DNA of 49,173 nt from the NCBI GenBank assembly GCA_016214955.1, contig JACRMN010000014.1:1-49173 (forward strand). Reading direction: 5' to 3'. This document shows positions 41,952-49,173 of the stretch, in pieces; the first letter of the stretch is position 1, and every line of letters begins with the position of its first letter. The notes under the pieces were generated by a model. The model made no database searches. It saw only the letters and a list, made by a program, of their open reading frames with translations, and was not told the origin of the DNA. The translations under genes and the position numbers were made by a program. The DNA is from Deltaproteobacteria bacterium (GTDB taxonomy: Bacteria; Myxococcota; Myxococcia; Myxococcales; Anaeromyxobacteraceae).

Positions 41952-44099
41952 ATGGCGAAGAAGGGGAAGGTCACGGTGGCGGCGGCGAAGGGGAAGGGCA
42001 AGGCCATGGCACGTCCAGCGAAGCAGCTCGAGCTGGTGCCGGCGGAGCCTCAGGCTCGTCCGGCCAGGGGGAACGCGGCGGCGAAGAAGGTGGAGGCCAG
42101 GGGAAGGGCGGTGCCGGCGCAGCTCGCCGCGGTTGGCCCCTCGGCCGCGGGCCCGGCGCAGAGGAGCGCGGGCGCAAAGGCCGGGCCCACCGCCCTGGGC
42201 GAACGCACCCTGGAGGCGCCGGACGCAGGCGCGCCGGCCGCCGCCGGGCCGGAGGCGCGCGCGCCCAGGCGCCGGGCCACCGCCGAGCAGATGGCCCAGA
42301 AGCAGCGCGAGATCTCCATCTCCGAGTTCTTCACCAAGAACCGGCACCTGCTGGGCTTCGACAACCCGTCGAAGGCGCTCCTCACCACCATCAAGGAGGC
42401 GGTGGACAACTCGCTCGACGCCTGCGAGGAGGCCGGCATCCTCCCCGAGATCACCATCGAGGTGAGGGACCTGGCCTTCGAGGCCTCGAAGACCCAGGAG
42501 CTCACCAAGGGAGAAGGGCGCTTCGTGGTGATCGTCGAGGACAACGGCCCGGGCATCGTCAAGGCGCAGGTGCCCAAGATCTTCGGCAAGCTGCTCTACG
42601 GCTCCAAGTTCCACCGGCTGAAGCAGTCGCGCGGCCAGCAGGGCATCGGAATCAGCGCCGCCGCCATGTACGGCCAGCTCACCACCGGCCAGCCCATCCG
42701 CGTGGTCAGCCGCACCGGCAAGGGCAAGCCGGCCCACCTCTTCGAGATCCAGATCGACACCCGGAAGAACAACCCGGTGGTCACCCGCGACGACGCCCTC
42801 GACGACTGGCACCAGGAGCACGGCACCCGGGTCGAGCTGGAGATCGTGGCCAACTGGCAGCAGGGGCAGCGGTTCGTGAACCGCTACGTGGAGCACACCG
42901 CCCTCTCCAACCCACACTGCACGGTCCACTACCTGCGCCCCAAGCAGGAGAGGCTCAGCTTCCCGCGGGCCACCGAGGAGCTGCCCAAGGAGGCGCTGGA
43001 GATCCGGCCCCACCCCCACGGCGTCGAGCTGGGCGCGCTCATGCTCATGGCCGCCGAGTCGAAGAGCCACGACGTGAAGGGGTTCCTCTCCACCGCCTTC
43101 TCGCGCGTCTCCCCGGCGGTGGCCGACGAGATCCTGAAGGCCGCCGCCTGGAAGGGGAGGGTCCGGCCCCGGGACCTCGCCGAGGACCGGCACCTGGCCG
43201 AGACGCTGCACAAGGCCATCCAGGCGACCCGGATCATGGCGCCGCCCACCAACTGCCTCTCGCCCATCGGCGACGAGCTCATGAAGAAGGGGCTGGTCTC
43301 CTTCCTCCACGTCATCGAGAGCGAGGGGCCGGAGTCCGACGGCGACCAGCAGCTGGATCTCGACAGCGCCGGGACCAAGAAGAAGTCGAGGAAGGAGAAG
43401 GAGGCCGAGGCGAAGGTGGCCGAGGTGCCCGACGCGCCGCCCGAGGAGGGCGTCGAGAAGATCAAGGGGCACAACTACTTCATCGCCACCGTCACCCGGC
43501 CGCCCAGGGTCTACCGCGGCAACCCCTTCCAGGTGGAGGTGGGGCTGGCCTACGGCGGCTCCTGGCCGGCCGACAAGCCCATCGAGCTCTTCCGCTTCGC
43601 CAACCGGGTGCCGCTCCTCTTCCAGAAGAGCGCCTGCGGCATGACCGAGGCCATCGTCAAGACCGACTGGCGGAACTACCTGCTCAGCCAGCCCAAGGGC
43701 TCCCTGCCGGTGGGGCCGATGGCGCTCCTGGTCCACATCGCCAGCGTCTGGGTGCCCTTCACCAGCGAGGCCAAGGAGGCGCTGGCCCACTACCCGGAGA
43801 TCATCCGGGAGATCCAGCTCGCCGCCCAGGAGTGCGGGCGCAAGCTCGCCACCCACATCCGCAAGAAGCAGCACGCCGACTACCAGGCGCAGCGCCGCTC
43901 CATCTTCGAGCTCTACATCGAGGAGGTGGCGCAGTCGCTCGGCAAGATCACCGGCAAGAGCCCCGCGCCCATCAAGCGGGAGTTCCTCCGGGTGGCCGAG
44001 CAGGTGACCGAGACCGAGCTCGAGGAGCAGGACAAGGCCCTGAAGGAGGCCTCGGACAAGGTCGCCAGGAACCCCCGCCGCCGCGACGAGGACGAATAG
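41952..44099 (+). CDS. top6B: DNA topoisomerase VI subunit B
   Basis: This is a 715-residue GHKL-ATPase subunit. The first 110 residues are a Lys/Ala-rich, low-complexity extension not needed by the family. The ATPase starts near residue 115 (SISEFFTKNRHLLGFDNPSK) with KEAVDNSLDACEEAG (N box, near 148), VEDNGPGI (near 196), and GQQGIGISAAAMYGQ (near 230). A transducer domain and a C-terminal part follow. With subunit A it forms a type IIB topoisomerase that passes one DNA duplex through another, best known from archaea and plants. ATG at 41952 follows weak GGAACGG-like sequence; ATG at 42006 is an alternative. The subunit A gene starts 3 nt after its stop codon. Confidence 0.93.
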   Translation: MAKKGKVTVAAAKGKGKAMARPAKQLELVPAEPQARPARGNAAAKKVEARGRAVPAQLAAVGPSAAGPAQRSAGAKAGPTALGERTLEAPDAGAPAAAGPEARAPRRRATAEQMAQKQREISISEFFTKNRHLLGFDNPSKALLTTIKEAVDNSLDACEEAGILPEITIEVRDLAFEASKTQELTKGEGRFVVIVEDNGPGIVKAQVPKIFGKLLYGSKFHRLKQSRGQQGIGISAAAMYGQLTTGQPIRVVSRTGKGKPAHLFEIQIDTRKNNPVVTRDDALDDWHQEHGTRVELEIVANWQQGQRFVNRYVEHTALSNPHCTVHYLRPKQERLSFPRATEELPKEALEIRPHPHGVELGALMLMAAESKSHDVKGFLSTAFSRVSPAVADEILKAAAWKGRVRPRDLAEDRHLAETLHKAIQATRIMAPPTNCLSPIGDELMKKGLVSFLHVIESEGPESDGDQQLDLDSAGTKKKSRKEKEAEAKVAEVPDAPPEEGVEKIKGHNYFIATVTRPPRVYRGNPFQVEVGLAYGGSWPADKPIELFRFANRVPLLFQKSACGMTEAIVKTDWRNYLLSQPKGSLPVGPMALLVHIASVWVPFTSEAKEALAHYPEIIREIQLAAQECGRKLATHIRKKQHADYQAQRRSIFELYIEEVAQSLGKITGKSPAPIKREFLRVAEQVTETELEEQDKALKEASDKVARNPRRRDEDE

Positions 44100-44102
44100 G
44101 CC

Positions 44103-45206
44103 ATGGCCCGCATGGACGCCGTCTCCAAGCAGACCGCCGCCAAGATCGAGAAGCTGGCCGAGTCGGTGATGCGCTCGGTGAAGGGGGGCAAGAACCCCTT
44201 CGTCGAGATCCCCATCCGCTCGCTGGCCAACGTCCACTTCGACGCCAGGAAGGGGATCGTGCAGCTCGGGAAGCAGAGGCAGAAGCGCTACTTCTTCAAC
44301 GTGGCCATGGCCAAGAAGTTCATGCAGACCTTCCTGGTCTCCGACGCCTGCAAGGAGCTGGTGGAGAGCGGCAAGACCACCAGCATCCGCGACCTCTACT
44401 ACATCACCAAGCACACCATCGGCGACACGCGCCAGAACACCTTCGAGGAGCAGGACGAGTCCGATCCCATCATCGAGGACCTGGAGGTGGCCCTCGACGC
44501 GCTCCGCGAGGAGCTGCACCTCTTCGCGTCGCGCAAGGGCTCGATGGTCGGGCCCATCACCATCCGTGACACCGGCGACACCATCGACCTGCGGCGCATG
44601 GGCTCGGGCGGCTGGGCGGTGCCCTCCATCGTGGAGGAGAACGTCATCCAGTTCGTCCGCCACGAGGCCCGGTACATCCTGCTCATCGAGAAGGACGCGG
44701 TCTGGACCCGCTTCAACGAGGACAAGTTCTGGAAGCGGGAGCGCTGCATCATCCTCCAGGGTGGAGGCCAGCCGCCGCGCGGCGTGCGCCGGCTCGTGCA
44801 GCGGCTCCACCACGAGCTCGAGCTCCCGGTCTACGTGCTGGTCGACAACGATCCCTGGGGCTTCTACATCTACTCGGTGATGAAGCAGGGCTCGATCAAC
44901 CTGGCCTACGAGTCGATGCGCATGGCCGTGCCCCAGGCCCGCTTCGTGGGGCTCTCCAGCTTCGACAAGGACAAGTACAAGCTGCCGGCCAACGTGGCCA
45001 TCAAGATGGACGACGGCGACGTCTCCCGGGCCAAGCAGATGCTGGCCTACCCCTGGTTCAAGGACGCCCGCTGGCAGCGGGAGATCCAGGAGATGGTGAG
45101 GTCGGGCATGAAGTTCGAGCTCGAGGCCCTCTCCCGGCGCGGCATCAGCTTCATCACCGAGGAGTATCTGCCGCGGAAGCTGAAGGAGAAGGACTGGCTG
45201 GCGTGA
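44103..45206 (+). CDS. top6A: DNA topoisomerase VI subunit A (Spo11-like)
   Basis: This 367-residue DNA-cleaving subunit carries the catalytic tyrosine in SIRDLYYITKHT (near residue 98-99). The Toprim domain carries the glutamate in LLIEKDAVWTRF (near 195) and the DxD pair in LVDNDPWGFYIY (near 249-251). Length and layout agree with archaeal Top6A and eukaryotic Spo11. It forms a heterotetramer with subunit B. The ATG at 44103 lies 3 nt after the top6B stop codon, showing one operon. Topoisomerase VI is uncommon in bacteria, which normally rely on gyrase and topoisomerase IV. Confidence 0.94.
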   Translation: MARMDAVSKQTAAKIEKLAESVMRSVKGGKNPFVEIPIRSLANVHFDARKGIVQLGKQRQKRYFFNVAMAKKFMQTFLVSDACKELVESGKTTSIRDLYYITKHTIGDTRQNTFEEQDESDPIIEDLEVALDALREELHLFASRKGSMVGPITIRDTGDTIDLRRMGSGGWAVPSIVEENVIQFVRHEARYILLIEKDAVWTRFNEDKFWKRERCIILQGGGQPPRGVRRLVQRLHHELELPVYVLVDNDPWGFYIYSVMKQGSINLAYESMRMAVPQARFVGLSSFDKDKYKLPANVAIKMDDGDVSRAKQMLAYPWFKDARWQREIQEMVRSGMKFELEALSRRGISFITEEYLPRKLKEKDWLA

Positions 45207-45225
45207 GGTCCGCCGGCCGGCGACG

Positions 45226-45253
45226 TTGACCCCGAGGCGCGGATGAGTAGACT
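45226..45253 (+). promoter_or_regulatory. Promoter of the 39-residue basic protein gene
   Basis: TTGACC (45226-45231), a 16-bp spacer and TAGACT (45248-45253) precede the ATG at 45284 by 30 nt. The same -35 and spacer occur before ssrA and htpX. Confidence 0.55.
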
Positions 45254-45283
45254 CACGCGCCCCCACAAGCCGAGGAGAGACGG

Positions 45284-45403
45284 ATGGCCCGCTCCAAGAA
45301 GAAGAACGCCAATCGCAGCAAGGTGAAGCGCGTCGCCGCCAAGCGTGCCCGCGTGCGCAGCCTGAAGCGGAAGCGCCGCGCCAAGAAGGCCGCCCGGAAG
45401 TAG
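45284..45403 (+). CDS. Very small, highly basic protein
   Basis: This 39-residue protein begins MARSKKKNANRSKVKRVAAK and ends in AKKAARK. By count 21 residues are Lys or Arg and none are acidic. Such composition is found in nucleic-acid-binding microproteins and in the tails of histone H1-like proteins; it resembles the tail of CarD in this window. I do not know a family for it. Evidence that it is real: an own promoter, GAGGAGA 8 nt before the ATG, and a hairpin after the gene. It lies 77 bp after topoisomerase VI subunit A. Binding of DNA or ribosomal RNA is the likely role, but this is inferred. Confidence 0.68.
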   Translation: MARSKKKNANRSKVKRVAAKRARVRSLKRKRRAKKAARK

Positions 45404-45443
45404 CCGGCGCCGGAGGCCCTTCACCGCCCGGCCCGCGGCCTCG

Positions 45444-45464
45444 CTCCGCTCCAGGTGAGCGGGG
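45444..45464. terminator. Hairpin between convergent genes
   Basis: CTCCGCTC and GAGCGGGG pair over 8 bp (one G-U) with a 5-nt loop, between the stop of the basic protein gene (45403) and the stop of the PAS protein gene (45473). Confidence 0.4.
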
Positions 45465-45472
45465 AGACGGCC

Positions 45473-46087
45473 TCACTCCTCGCTGGGCTGCCCGTAGTGG
45501 AGCTCGCGGCACATGCCGCAGAGCCCCTGCGCGGCGCCCGCCGGGGGGGCCTCGACAAGCCTCGCCACCAGGTCCCAGCGATCCTCCTCCGACGGGTCCT
45601 TCACCCGCCGGCAGCAGGCGCACTGGGTGACGGTGCCATCGGCCGCCCGGTAGTCGCCGAGCTCCCGCTCCACCAGCGGGTAGACCTCGTCGATGGGCCG
45701 CTCCCGCACCGGCGTGTGGGTGATGGCCACGGCCACCGGCCCACCGTCGAGGAGCACCGGCTCCATCTTCATGGCCACCAGCACCGCCGAGGTGGAGGTG
45801 TTGCGCTCCACGATGTGCACCTCGGGGCGAGGCCGGGCGCCGTGCGCGGGCTTGAGCGCGTGGAACAGGAACTCGGCGTGGAGGCGGCGCACCTCGGCGC
45901 AGTCGAAGTGGTCGAGCCAGCTCGTCCCCACCAGCGCCTGGCCGTCGCGGGGCGCGGCGCCGTCCCGGTTCCAGGCCTCGTTGACGAAGAGGTAGTTGCC
46001 TCCGGCGTCGAGCAGGCAGGCGGGATCCCGCGCCGCCGAGAGGCGCCGGATGACCTCGGAGAAGGCGCTCGCGTGCAGTTGCATCAT
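45473..46087 (-). CDS. PAS-domain protein with C-terminal cysteine pairs
   Basis: This 204-residue cytoplasmic protein has a PAS-like sensor fold over residues about 8-130 (FSEVIRRLSAARDPACLLDA, GNYLFVNEAWNRD, GTSWLDHFD). The C-terminal 60 residues contain TVTQCACCRRVKDP and GLCGMCRELHYG, two CxxC pairs suited to binding zinc or another metal. There is no kinase or effector domain, so it may act by binding a partner or nucleic acid. The start is ATG 46087 or the next ATG at 46084. It is convergent with the basic protein gene. Confidence 0.65.
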   Translation of the reverse strand: MMQLHASAFSEVIRRLSAARDPACLLDAGGNYLFVNEAWNRDGAAPRDGQALVGTSWLDHFDCAEVRRLHAEFLFHALKPAHGARPRPEVHIVERNTSTSAVLVAMKMEPVLLDGGPVAVAITHTPVRERPIDEVYPLVERELGDYRAADGTVTQCACCRRVKDPSEEDRWDLVARLVEAPPAGAAQGLCGMCRELHYGQPSEE

Positions 46088-46256
46088 GCCGCGGGGGTGG
46101 AGTGCGAGACGGGTGCCAGCGAGAAGCCCCGGGAATCCGGGGGAGTGTCACGGGTGTCGCTCGACCCGGGGACGGCGCGACCGGCGCAACTGCGGGGCCC
46201 TGCCGCAGGCGGCGGGGGCCGGACGGCCGCGGCGCGGCGCGATGACGAGGTGCGGG

Positions 46257-47075
46257 TTACAGCGCCTGGCGCAGCGGCGGCTCGGCGCCGCCCGAGAAGA
46301 AGGGCTCGCACCGCTCCAGGAAGGGCAGGAGCAGCTCCCGCTCGCCCGGCCGCAGCTCGGCGAAGAGCGCGTGGAGCCGCTCGCGCGCCGAGGCCACGCT
46401 GCGCGCGTACCCCTGGGCGCCGAGGGTGCCCTCGAGGAGCCGCCAGCGCAGGTAGAGCAGCCAGGTCTGCACCACGTCGGTCATGCAGTAGGCGGCGATG
46501 CGATCGGCCGCGCCCTGGGCGTAGAGCCGCTGCACGTCCTTGCCGGCGGTGTCCTCCTTGCCCGGGAGCCCCACCAGCTTGGCGTAGAGGTCGAGGGGGG
46601 CGGGGTTGCTGCCGCCGCGCGAGAGGATGTCGAAGAGGTCGACGTGGCGATCGGGGACGCCGCCGGCGGCGTGGTGGGCCGGGGAGGGCAGGCCGAGCTT
46701 GAGGGAGCGGAGCCCCAGCACCGGGAGGTCGAAGCCCTCGCCGTGGAAGGTCACCAGCGTCCGGCTCCGCAGGCGCTCCCAGGTCGCGGCCAGGAAGGCG
46801 GCCTCGTCGCGCCCGCCGTCGGTCCAGCGCCCCACTCCGGTGAGCCGCAGCACCCCCCCGATCTCGTCGGCCTCGATCCAGCAGGCTGCCACCGGGCGGT
46901 GGTACGGAAGTGGGAGGAAATCGCTGCGCCCCCCACTCTGGGCGCGGCGGGCGGCCAGGAGCCGGGAGAGCTGCTCCTCGTAGCTGCGGCCCGTCGCCTG
47001 GTCCGCGGACGAGACCGCCGAGACCAGATCCTCGTCGGCGATGGTCTCGATATCGAGTGCCAGGTGGCGCTTCAC
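46257..47075 (-). CDS. PolB-type 3'-5' exonuclease (RNase H fold)
   Basis: This 272-residue protein is a stand-alone exonuclease related to the proofreading domain of family B polymerases (DNA_pol_B_exo2, PF10108). The acidic metal-binding residues are in ExoI LALDIET (Asp8, Glu10), ExoII TFHGEGFDLPVL (near residue 110-120), and ExoIII YCMTDVVQTWLL. Polymerase parts are absent. The GTG start at 47075 has TACGCT ending 6 nt upstream and no ribosome-binding site. It is divergent from the hemerythrin gene. Confidence 0.9.
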   Translation of the reverse strand: MKRHLALDIETIADEDLVSAVSSADQATGRSYEEQLSRLLAARRAQSGGRSDFLPLPYHRPVAACWIEADEIGGVLRLTGVGRWTDGGRDEAAFLAATWERLRSRTLVTFHGEGFDLPVLGLRSLKLGLPSPAHHAAGGVPDRHVDLFDILSRGGSNPAPLDLYAKLVGLPGKEDTAGKDVQRLYAQGAADRIAAYCMTDVVQTWLLYLRWRLLEGTLGAQGYARSVASARERLHALFAELRPGERELLLPFLERCEPFFSGGAEPPLRQAL

Positions 47076-47167
47076 AGGGCCAGCGTAGGCGCGCGGTCTG
47101 ACAGTACGGGGATCGCGGGAGTGGCGTTCGCCCCCGGGAAGCGGGACGATGCAGCGGGAGGCGCGCC

Positions 47168-47851
47168 ATGGAGATCCGCTGGTCGGACTCGCTCATCCTC
47201 GGGGTGCCGACCATCGACGCCCAGCACCGCGAGCTGGTGGCGCGGGTGGGGACGGTGGTCTCGGCCGTCGACGCCCGACCCGGCGACGTGGGCGCCCTCC
47301 TCGACTTCCTCGGCGAGTACGCCCTCAGCCACTTCGCCACCGAGGAGCGGCTCATGGGGCTGCACGCCTACCCCGAGTCGGCGGCCAGCGCCCACCGCGA
47401 GGCCCACCAGCAGTTCGTCCGCGCCTTCAGCGGGCTGCGCTACGACGTGGACGTCGAGGGCATGACCAGGGGCATCGTCGACCGCATCCAGAAGTGGATG
47501 GTCGGCTGGCTCATGGAGCACATCCTCGGCATGGATCACGCGCTGGCGATGTGGATCCGCTCCGCGCAGGTCAAGGGTCCGCCGCACGCCGGCACCTGGC
47601 TCCTGCCGCGCGCCGACGCCATCGAGGTCCTGGCGGTGGCGCCCAGGGGCAGCCTGGCGCGCGCCGGCCTCAAGCCGGGCGACTTCATCGTCCGGGTGGG
47701 CGGCGTGACCGTGGCCCAGCTCGGCGTGAAGGTGGCGCTGGGGCTGCTTCGCGACCCGGTGGACGGCCAGGTGGAGGTGGAGTTCCACCCCGGCGCCGAC
47801 AGCGCCCACCTGGAGCGCCGCACCGTCACCCGCCGCCGCGCGGCGCGCTGA
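47168..47851 (+). CDS. Bacteriohemerythrin fused to a PDZ domain
   Basis: This 227-residue protein has two domains. Residues 1-134 are a hemerythrin fold binding a di-iron site: His20 (DAQHRE), His and Glu in SHFATEERLM (about 54-60), the pair in AHREAHQQF, and MEHILGMDHALA near the domain end supplying the last His and Asp. Hemerythrins bind oxygen. Residues about 145-215 form a PDZ domain (APRGSLARAGLKPGDFIVRV). Linking an oxygen-binding domain to a peptide-binding one is unusual; PDZ might target a protease or partner. GGGAGG precedes the ATG at 47168. No signal peptide is seen. Confidence 0.86.
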   Translation: MEIRWSDSLILGVPTIDAQHRELVARVGTVVSAVDARPGDVGALLDFLGEYALSHFATEERLMGLHAYPESAASAHREAHQQFVRAFSGLRYDVDVEGMTRGIVDRIQKWMVGWLMEHILGMDHALAMWIRSAQVKGPPHAGTWLLPRADAIEVLAVAPRGSLARAGLKPGDFIVRVGGVTVAQLGVKVALGLLRDPVDGQVEVEFHPGADSAHLERRTVTRRRAAR

Positions 47852-47853
47852 GG

Positions 47854-48939
47854 CTACCGGGGGAACAGCGCCGGCGCCCGGTCCTCGTGGCCGGTGCCCT
47901 CCAGCGACTCCAGGAAGGCGACCAGCGCGCTCACCTCGCAGGGCATGAAGTCGGCGTCGCGCGCATCCTGCGCCAGCCACGGGTTCTCCTCGCCGCCGCG
48001 CATGTAGAAGACCACCACCTCGCGCAGCGTCTTCATCGACCCGTCGTGCATGTAGGGGGCGCGCCGCGCCAGGTTGCGCAGCGTGGGCGTCTTGAAGGCC
48101 CCGAGGTCCTTCTCCGCGCGCGTCACCTCCCAGCGGCCGCGGTCGGCGAAGCCCTCCGCGGCCGGCCGCCCCGGCGGCGGCGCCTTCCAGCCCACGCCCA
48201 GGTTGTGGAAGCGGGCGTCGGTGAAGGAGGGGCCGAGGTGGCAAGCCGAGCACTTCGCCCGTCCGAAGAAGAGGTCGCGCCCCTGGATGGCCTCCTCGGA
48301 GAGCGCCTTCTCGTCGCCGGCGTCGAAGCGGTCGTAGGCCGAGTCGCCCGAGAGGCGCGTGGCCTCGTAGGCGGCGATGGCCTCGGCGATGCGGTCGATG
48401 TCCACGCCGTCGTCGCCGAAGGCCTGGCGGAAGTAGGGCCGGTAGCCGGCGATGGCGGCGACGGTCCGGACCGCGCCCTCGTGGGTGTTGCCCATCTCGA
48501 TGGGATTCTCGATGGGCCCCTTGGCCTGCTCGGCGAGCGAGCGGGCTCGCCCGTCCCAGAAGAAGACGGGCTGCAGCGGCCAGGCGGCGTTGAGGATGGG
48601 CGGCGCCTTGCGCCTGCCCACCTGGCCGCGGATGCCGGTGCTCACCGGCCGCTCCTCGGAGAAGGCCGCCTGCGGCTCGTGGCAGGTGGCGCAGGAGATG
48701 GTGCCGTCGGCCGAGAGGCGTGGATCGTGGAAGAGCCAGCGGCCGAGGCGGGCCTTCTCCGGCGTCACCCACGGCACGCGGGCGAAGTCGGCGCCGGAGC
48801 CGAGGGGCGGGCGCGGCAGCGGGCGCACCGGGTTCTCGGCCTCCCAGGCGGGCGGGGCGGGAGGTGGCTCCGGGGCGCGCAGCGCGGCGGGACGGCAGGC
48901 CGCGGCGAGGAGCAGGGCGGCCAGGGTGAGGCGGCGCAT
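47854..48939 (-). CDS. Di-heme cytochrome c peroxidase (MauG/CcpA family)
   Basis: This 361-residue exported protein starts MRRLTLAALLLAAAC, a lipoprotein signal with a lipobox cysteine at residue 15, so it is probably tethered to a membrane. Two heme-binding motifs are present: CATCH (near residue 82) and CSACH (near 229). The family pattern continues with AFKTPTLRNLARRAPYMHDGS and LVAFLESL. Members reduce hydrogen peroxide with electrons from cytochromes or modify proteins. A TTGACG-N17-CATCTT promoter ends 7 nt before the ATG at 48939, which supports this start over the upstream one at 48975. Confidence 0.92.
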   Translation of the reverse strand: MRRLTLAALLLAAACRPAALRAPEPPPAPPAWEAENPVRPLPRPPLGSGADFARVPWVTPEKARLGRWLFHDPRLSADGTISCATCHEPQAAFSEERPVSTGIRGQVGRRKAPPILNAAWPLQPVFFWDGRARSLAEQAKGPIENPIEMGNTHEGAVRTVAAIAGYRPYFRQAFGDDGVDIDRIAEAIAAYEATRLSGDSAYDRFDAGDEKALSEEAIQGRDLFFGRAKCSACHLGPSFTDARFHNLGVGWKAPPPGRPAAEGFADRGRWEVTRAEKDLGAFKTPTLRNLARRAPYMHDGSMKTLREVVVFYMRGGEENPWLAQDARDADFMPCEVSALVAFLESLEGTGHEDRAPALFPR

Positions 48940-48975
48940 GGGGTCGAAGATGGTGGCAGAGGCCGGGGGCGTCAA
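48940..48975 (-). promoter_or_regulatory. Promoter of the di-heme peroxidase gene
   Basis: On the minus strand TTGACG (48975-48970), 17 bp, and CATCTT (48952-48947) lie just before the ATG at 48939, leaving room for almost no leader. The -35 is good; the -10 has three of six consensus bases. Confidence 0.4.
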
Positions 48976-49034
48976 GCGGACCGATTGCCGCCGGGCGGCC
49001 GGCGTCCAGCTCCAGCTCCAGCAACCCGGAAAGC

Positions 49035-49062
49035 CGAGGGGCCCGGCGGAGCGGGCCCCTCG
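49035..49062 (-). terminator. Terminator hairpin after the right-edge gene
   Basis: A perfect 11-bp stem (CGAGGGGCCCG with CGGGCCCCTCG) with a 6-nt loop lies 26 nt past the stop codon of the partial gene on the minus strand, followed by GGCTTTCC. Confidence 0.65.
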
Positions 49063-49088
49063 AGTGAGTCAGCGGGAAGGAGGCCGGG

Positions 49089-49173
49089 TCACCAGGCGTC
49101 GCCGCCGGAGGCGGCAAAGCCGTGCTCGGCCTGGCAGGTGCCGCTGGAGTTGATGAGGCTCGAGAAGGTGTAG
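49089..49173 (-). CDS. C-terminal end of an unidentified gene
   Basis: Only the last 27 residues are inside the window: YTFSSLINSSGTCQAEHGFA then ASGGDAW and a TGA at 49091-49089. A terminator hairpin follows. The single cysteine and the ending GGDAW do not identify a family. The frame is supported by the stop codon and terminator only. Confidence 0.5.
   Translation of the reverse strand, partial: YTFSSLINSSGTCQAEHGFAASGGDAW

Noticed and set aside
41823-46151. A long minus-strand open frame covering the topoisomerase VI genes and beyond
   Set aside because: It spans several real genes in antisense, has no recognisable domains, and stop codons are rare by chance at this GC content.
48940-48975. 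An upstream start at 48975 for the di-heme peroxidase
   Set aside because: It would lie inside the predicted promoter, and the lipoprotein signal starts properly at 48939.

Overview
The window is very GC-rich (well above 65% by eye), with dense coding on both strands, GTG and TTG starts, two hybrid histidine kinases, metal and redox genes, and an adjacent carD-carG pair. That pair is known from myxobacteria. Here CarD carries a lysine/alanine/proline-rich, histone H1-like tail of the kind reported for Anaeromyxobacter rather than the AT-hook tail of Myxococcus. A Myxococcota chromosome, most likely Anaeromyxobacter or a close relative, is the best reading. This is inferred from gene content, not from a marker gene.

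Layout. 1-5.8 kb: an ABC exporter operon on the minus strand (ATPase, FtsX-type permease, HlyD-type adaptor running off the left edge), trehalose-phosphatase otsB divergent from osmC, and a glycine-zipper lipoprotein. 5.9-12.2 kb: an iron-sulfur protein, an amidohydrolase followed by a complete TRAP transporter (dctP-dctQ-dctM), and a PaaI-type thioesterase. 12.2-22.9 kb: a copper/silver island with a CusB-like adaptor, a CusA-like pump and, convergent to them, a 1511-residue secreted multicopper oxidase with three fibronectin type III domains, followed by a 724-bp upstream region. 22.9-26.8 kb: an outer-membrane barrel gene, an AraC-type regulator and a quinone-oxidoreductase-like gene. The barrel and oxidoreductase genes share an almost identical promoter block. 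A GFA-fold zinc protein follows. 26.9-32.3 kb: two hybrid kinases flanking a toxin-antitoxin pair and the tmRNA gene ssrA. 32.3-35.7 kb: an alpha/beta hydrolase, carG, carD and an orphan DNA methyltransferase. 35.8-40.8 kb: a membrane protein, queG, an EamA transporter, ygfZ, a peroxiredoxin with an in-frame UGA at its catalytic position, and a Cys-rich lipoprotein. 40.8-49.2 kb: htpX, both subunits of DNA topoisomerase VI plus a 39-residue basic protein, a PAS protein, a PolB-type exonuclease, a hemerythrin-PDZ fusion, a di-heme peroxidase and the end of one more gene.

Main discoveries. (1) The peroxiredoxin gene at 39783-40271 (minus) reads through an in-frame UGA exactly where the peroxidatic cysteine belongs. 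A hairpin with a GG-containing loop starts 16 nt after the UGA, which fits a bacterial SECIS, so this is probably a selenoprotein that simple gene calling would split in two. (2) The 3' end of ssrA is duplicated 800 bp away, and the interval holds a toxin-antitoxin pair with no integrase. This looks like the relic of an element that integrated at the tmRNA gene. (3) A 66-bp block, 61/66 identical and equally spaced from the start codon, lies upstream of two genes that flank an AraC regulator, which defines a likely local regulon. (4) Many genes have a TANNNT box 6-7 nt before the start codon and no Shine-Dalgarno, the layout of leaderless mRNAs.

All assignments come from reading the sequence and from knowledge of protein families. 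No database search was run.
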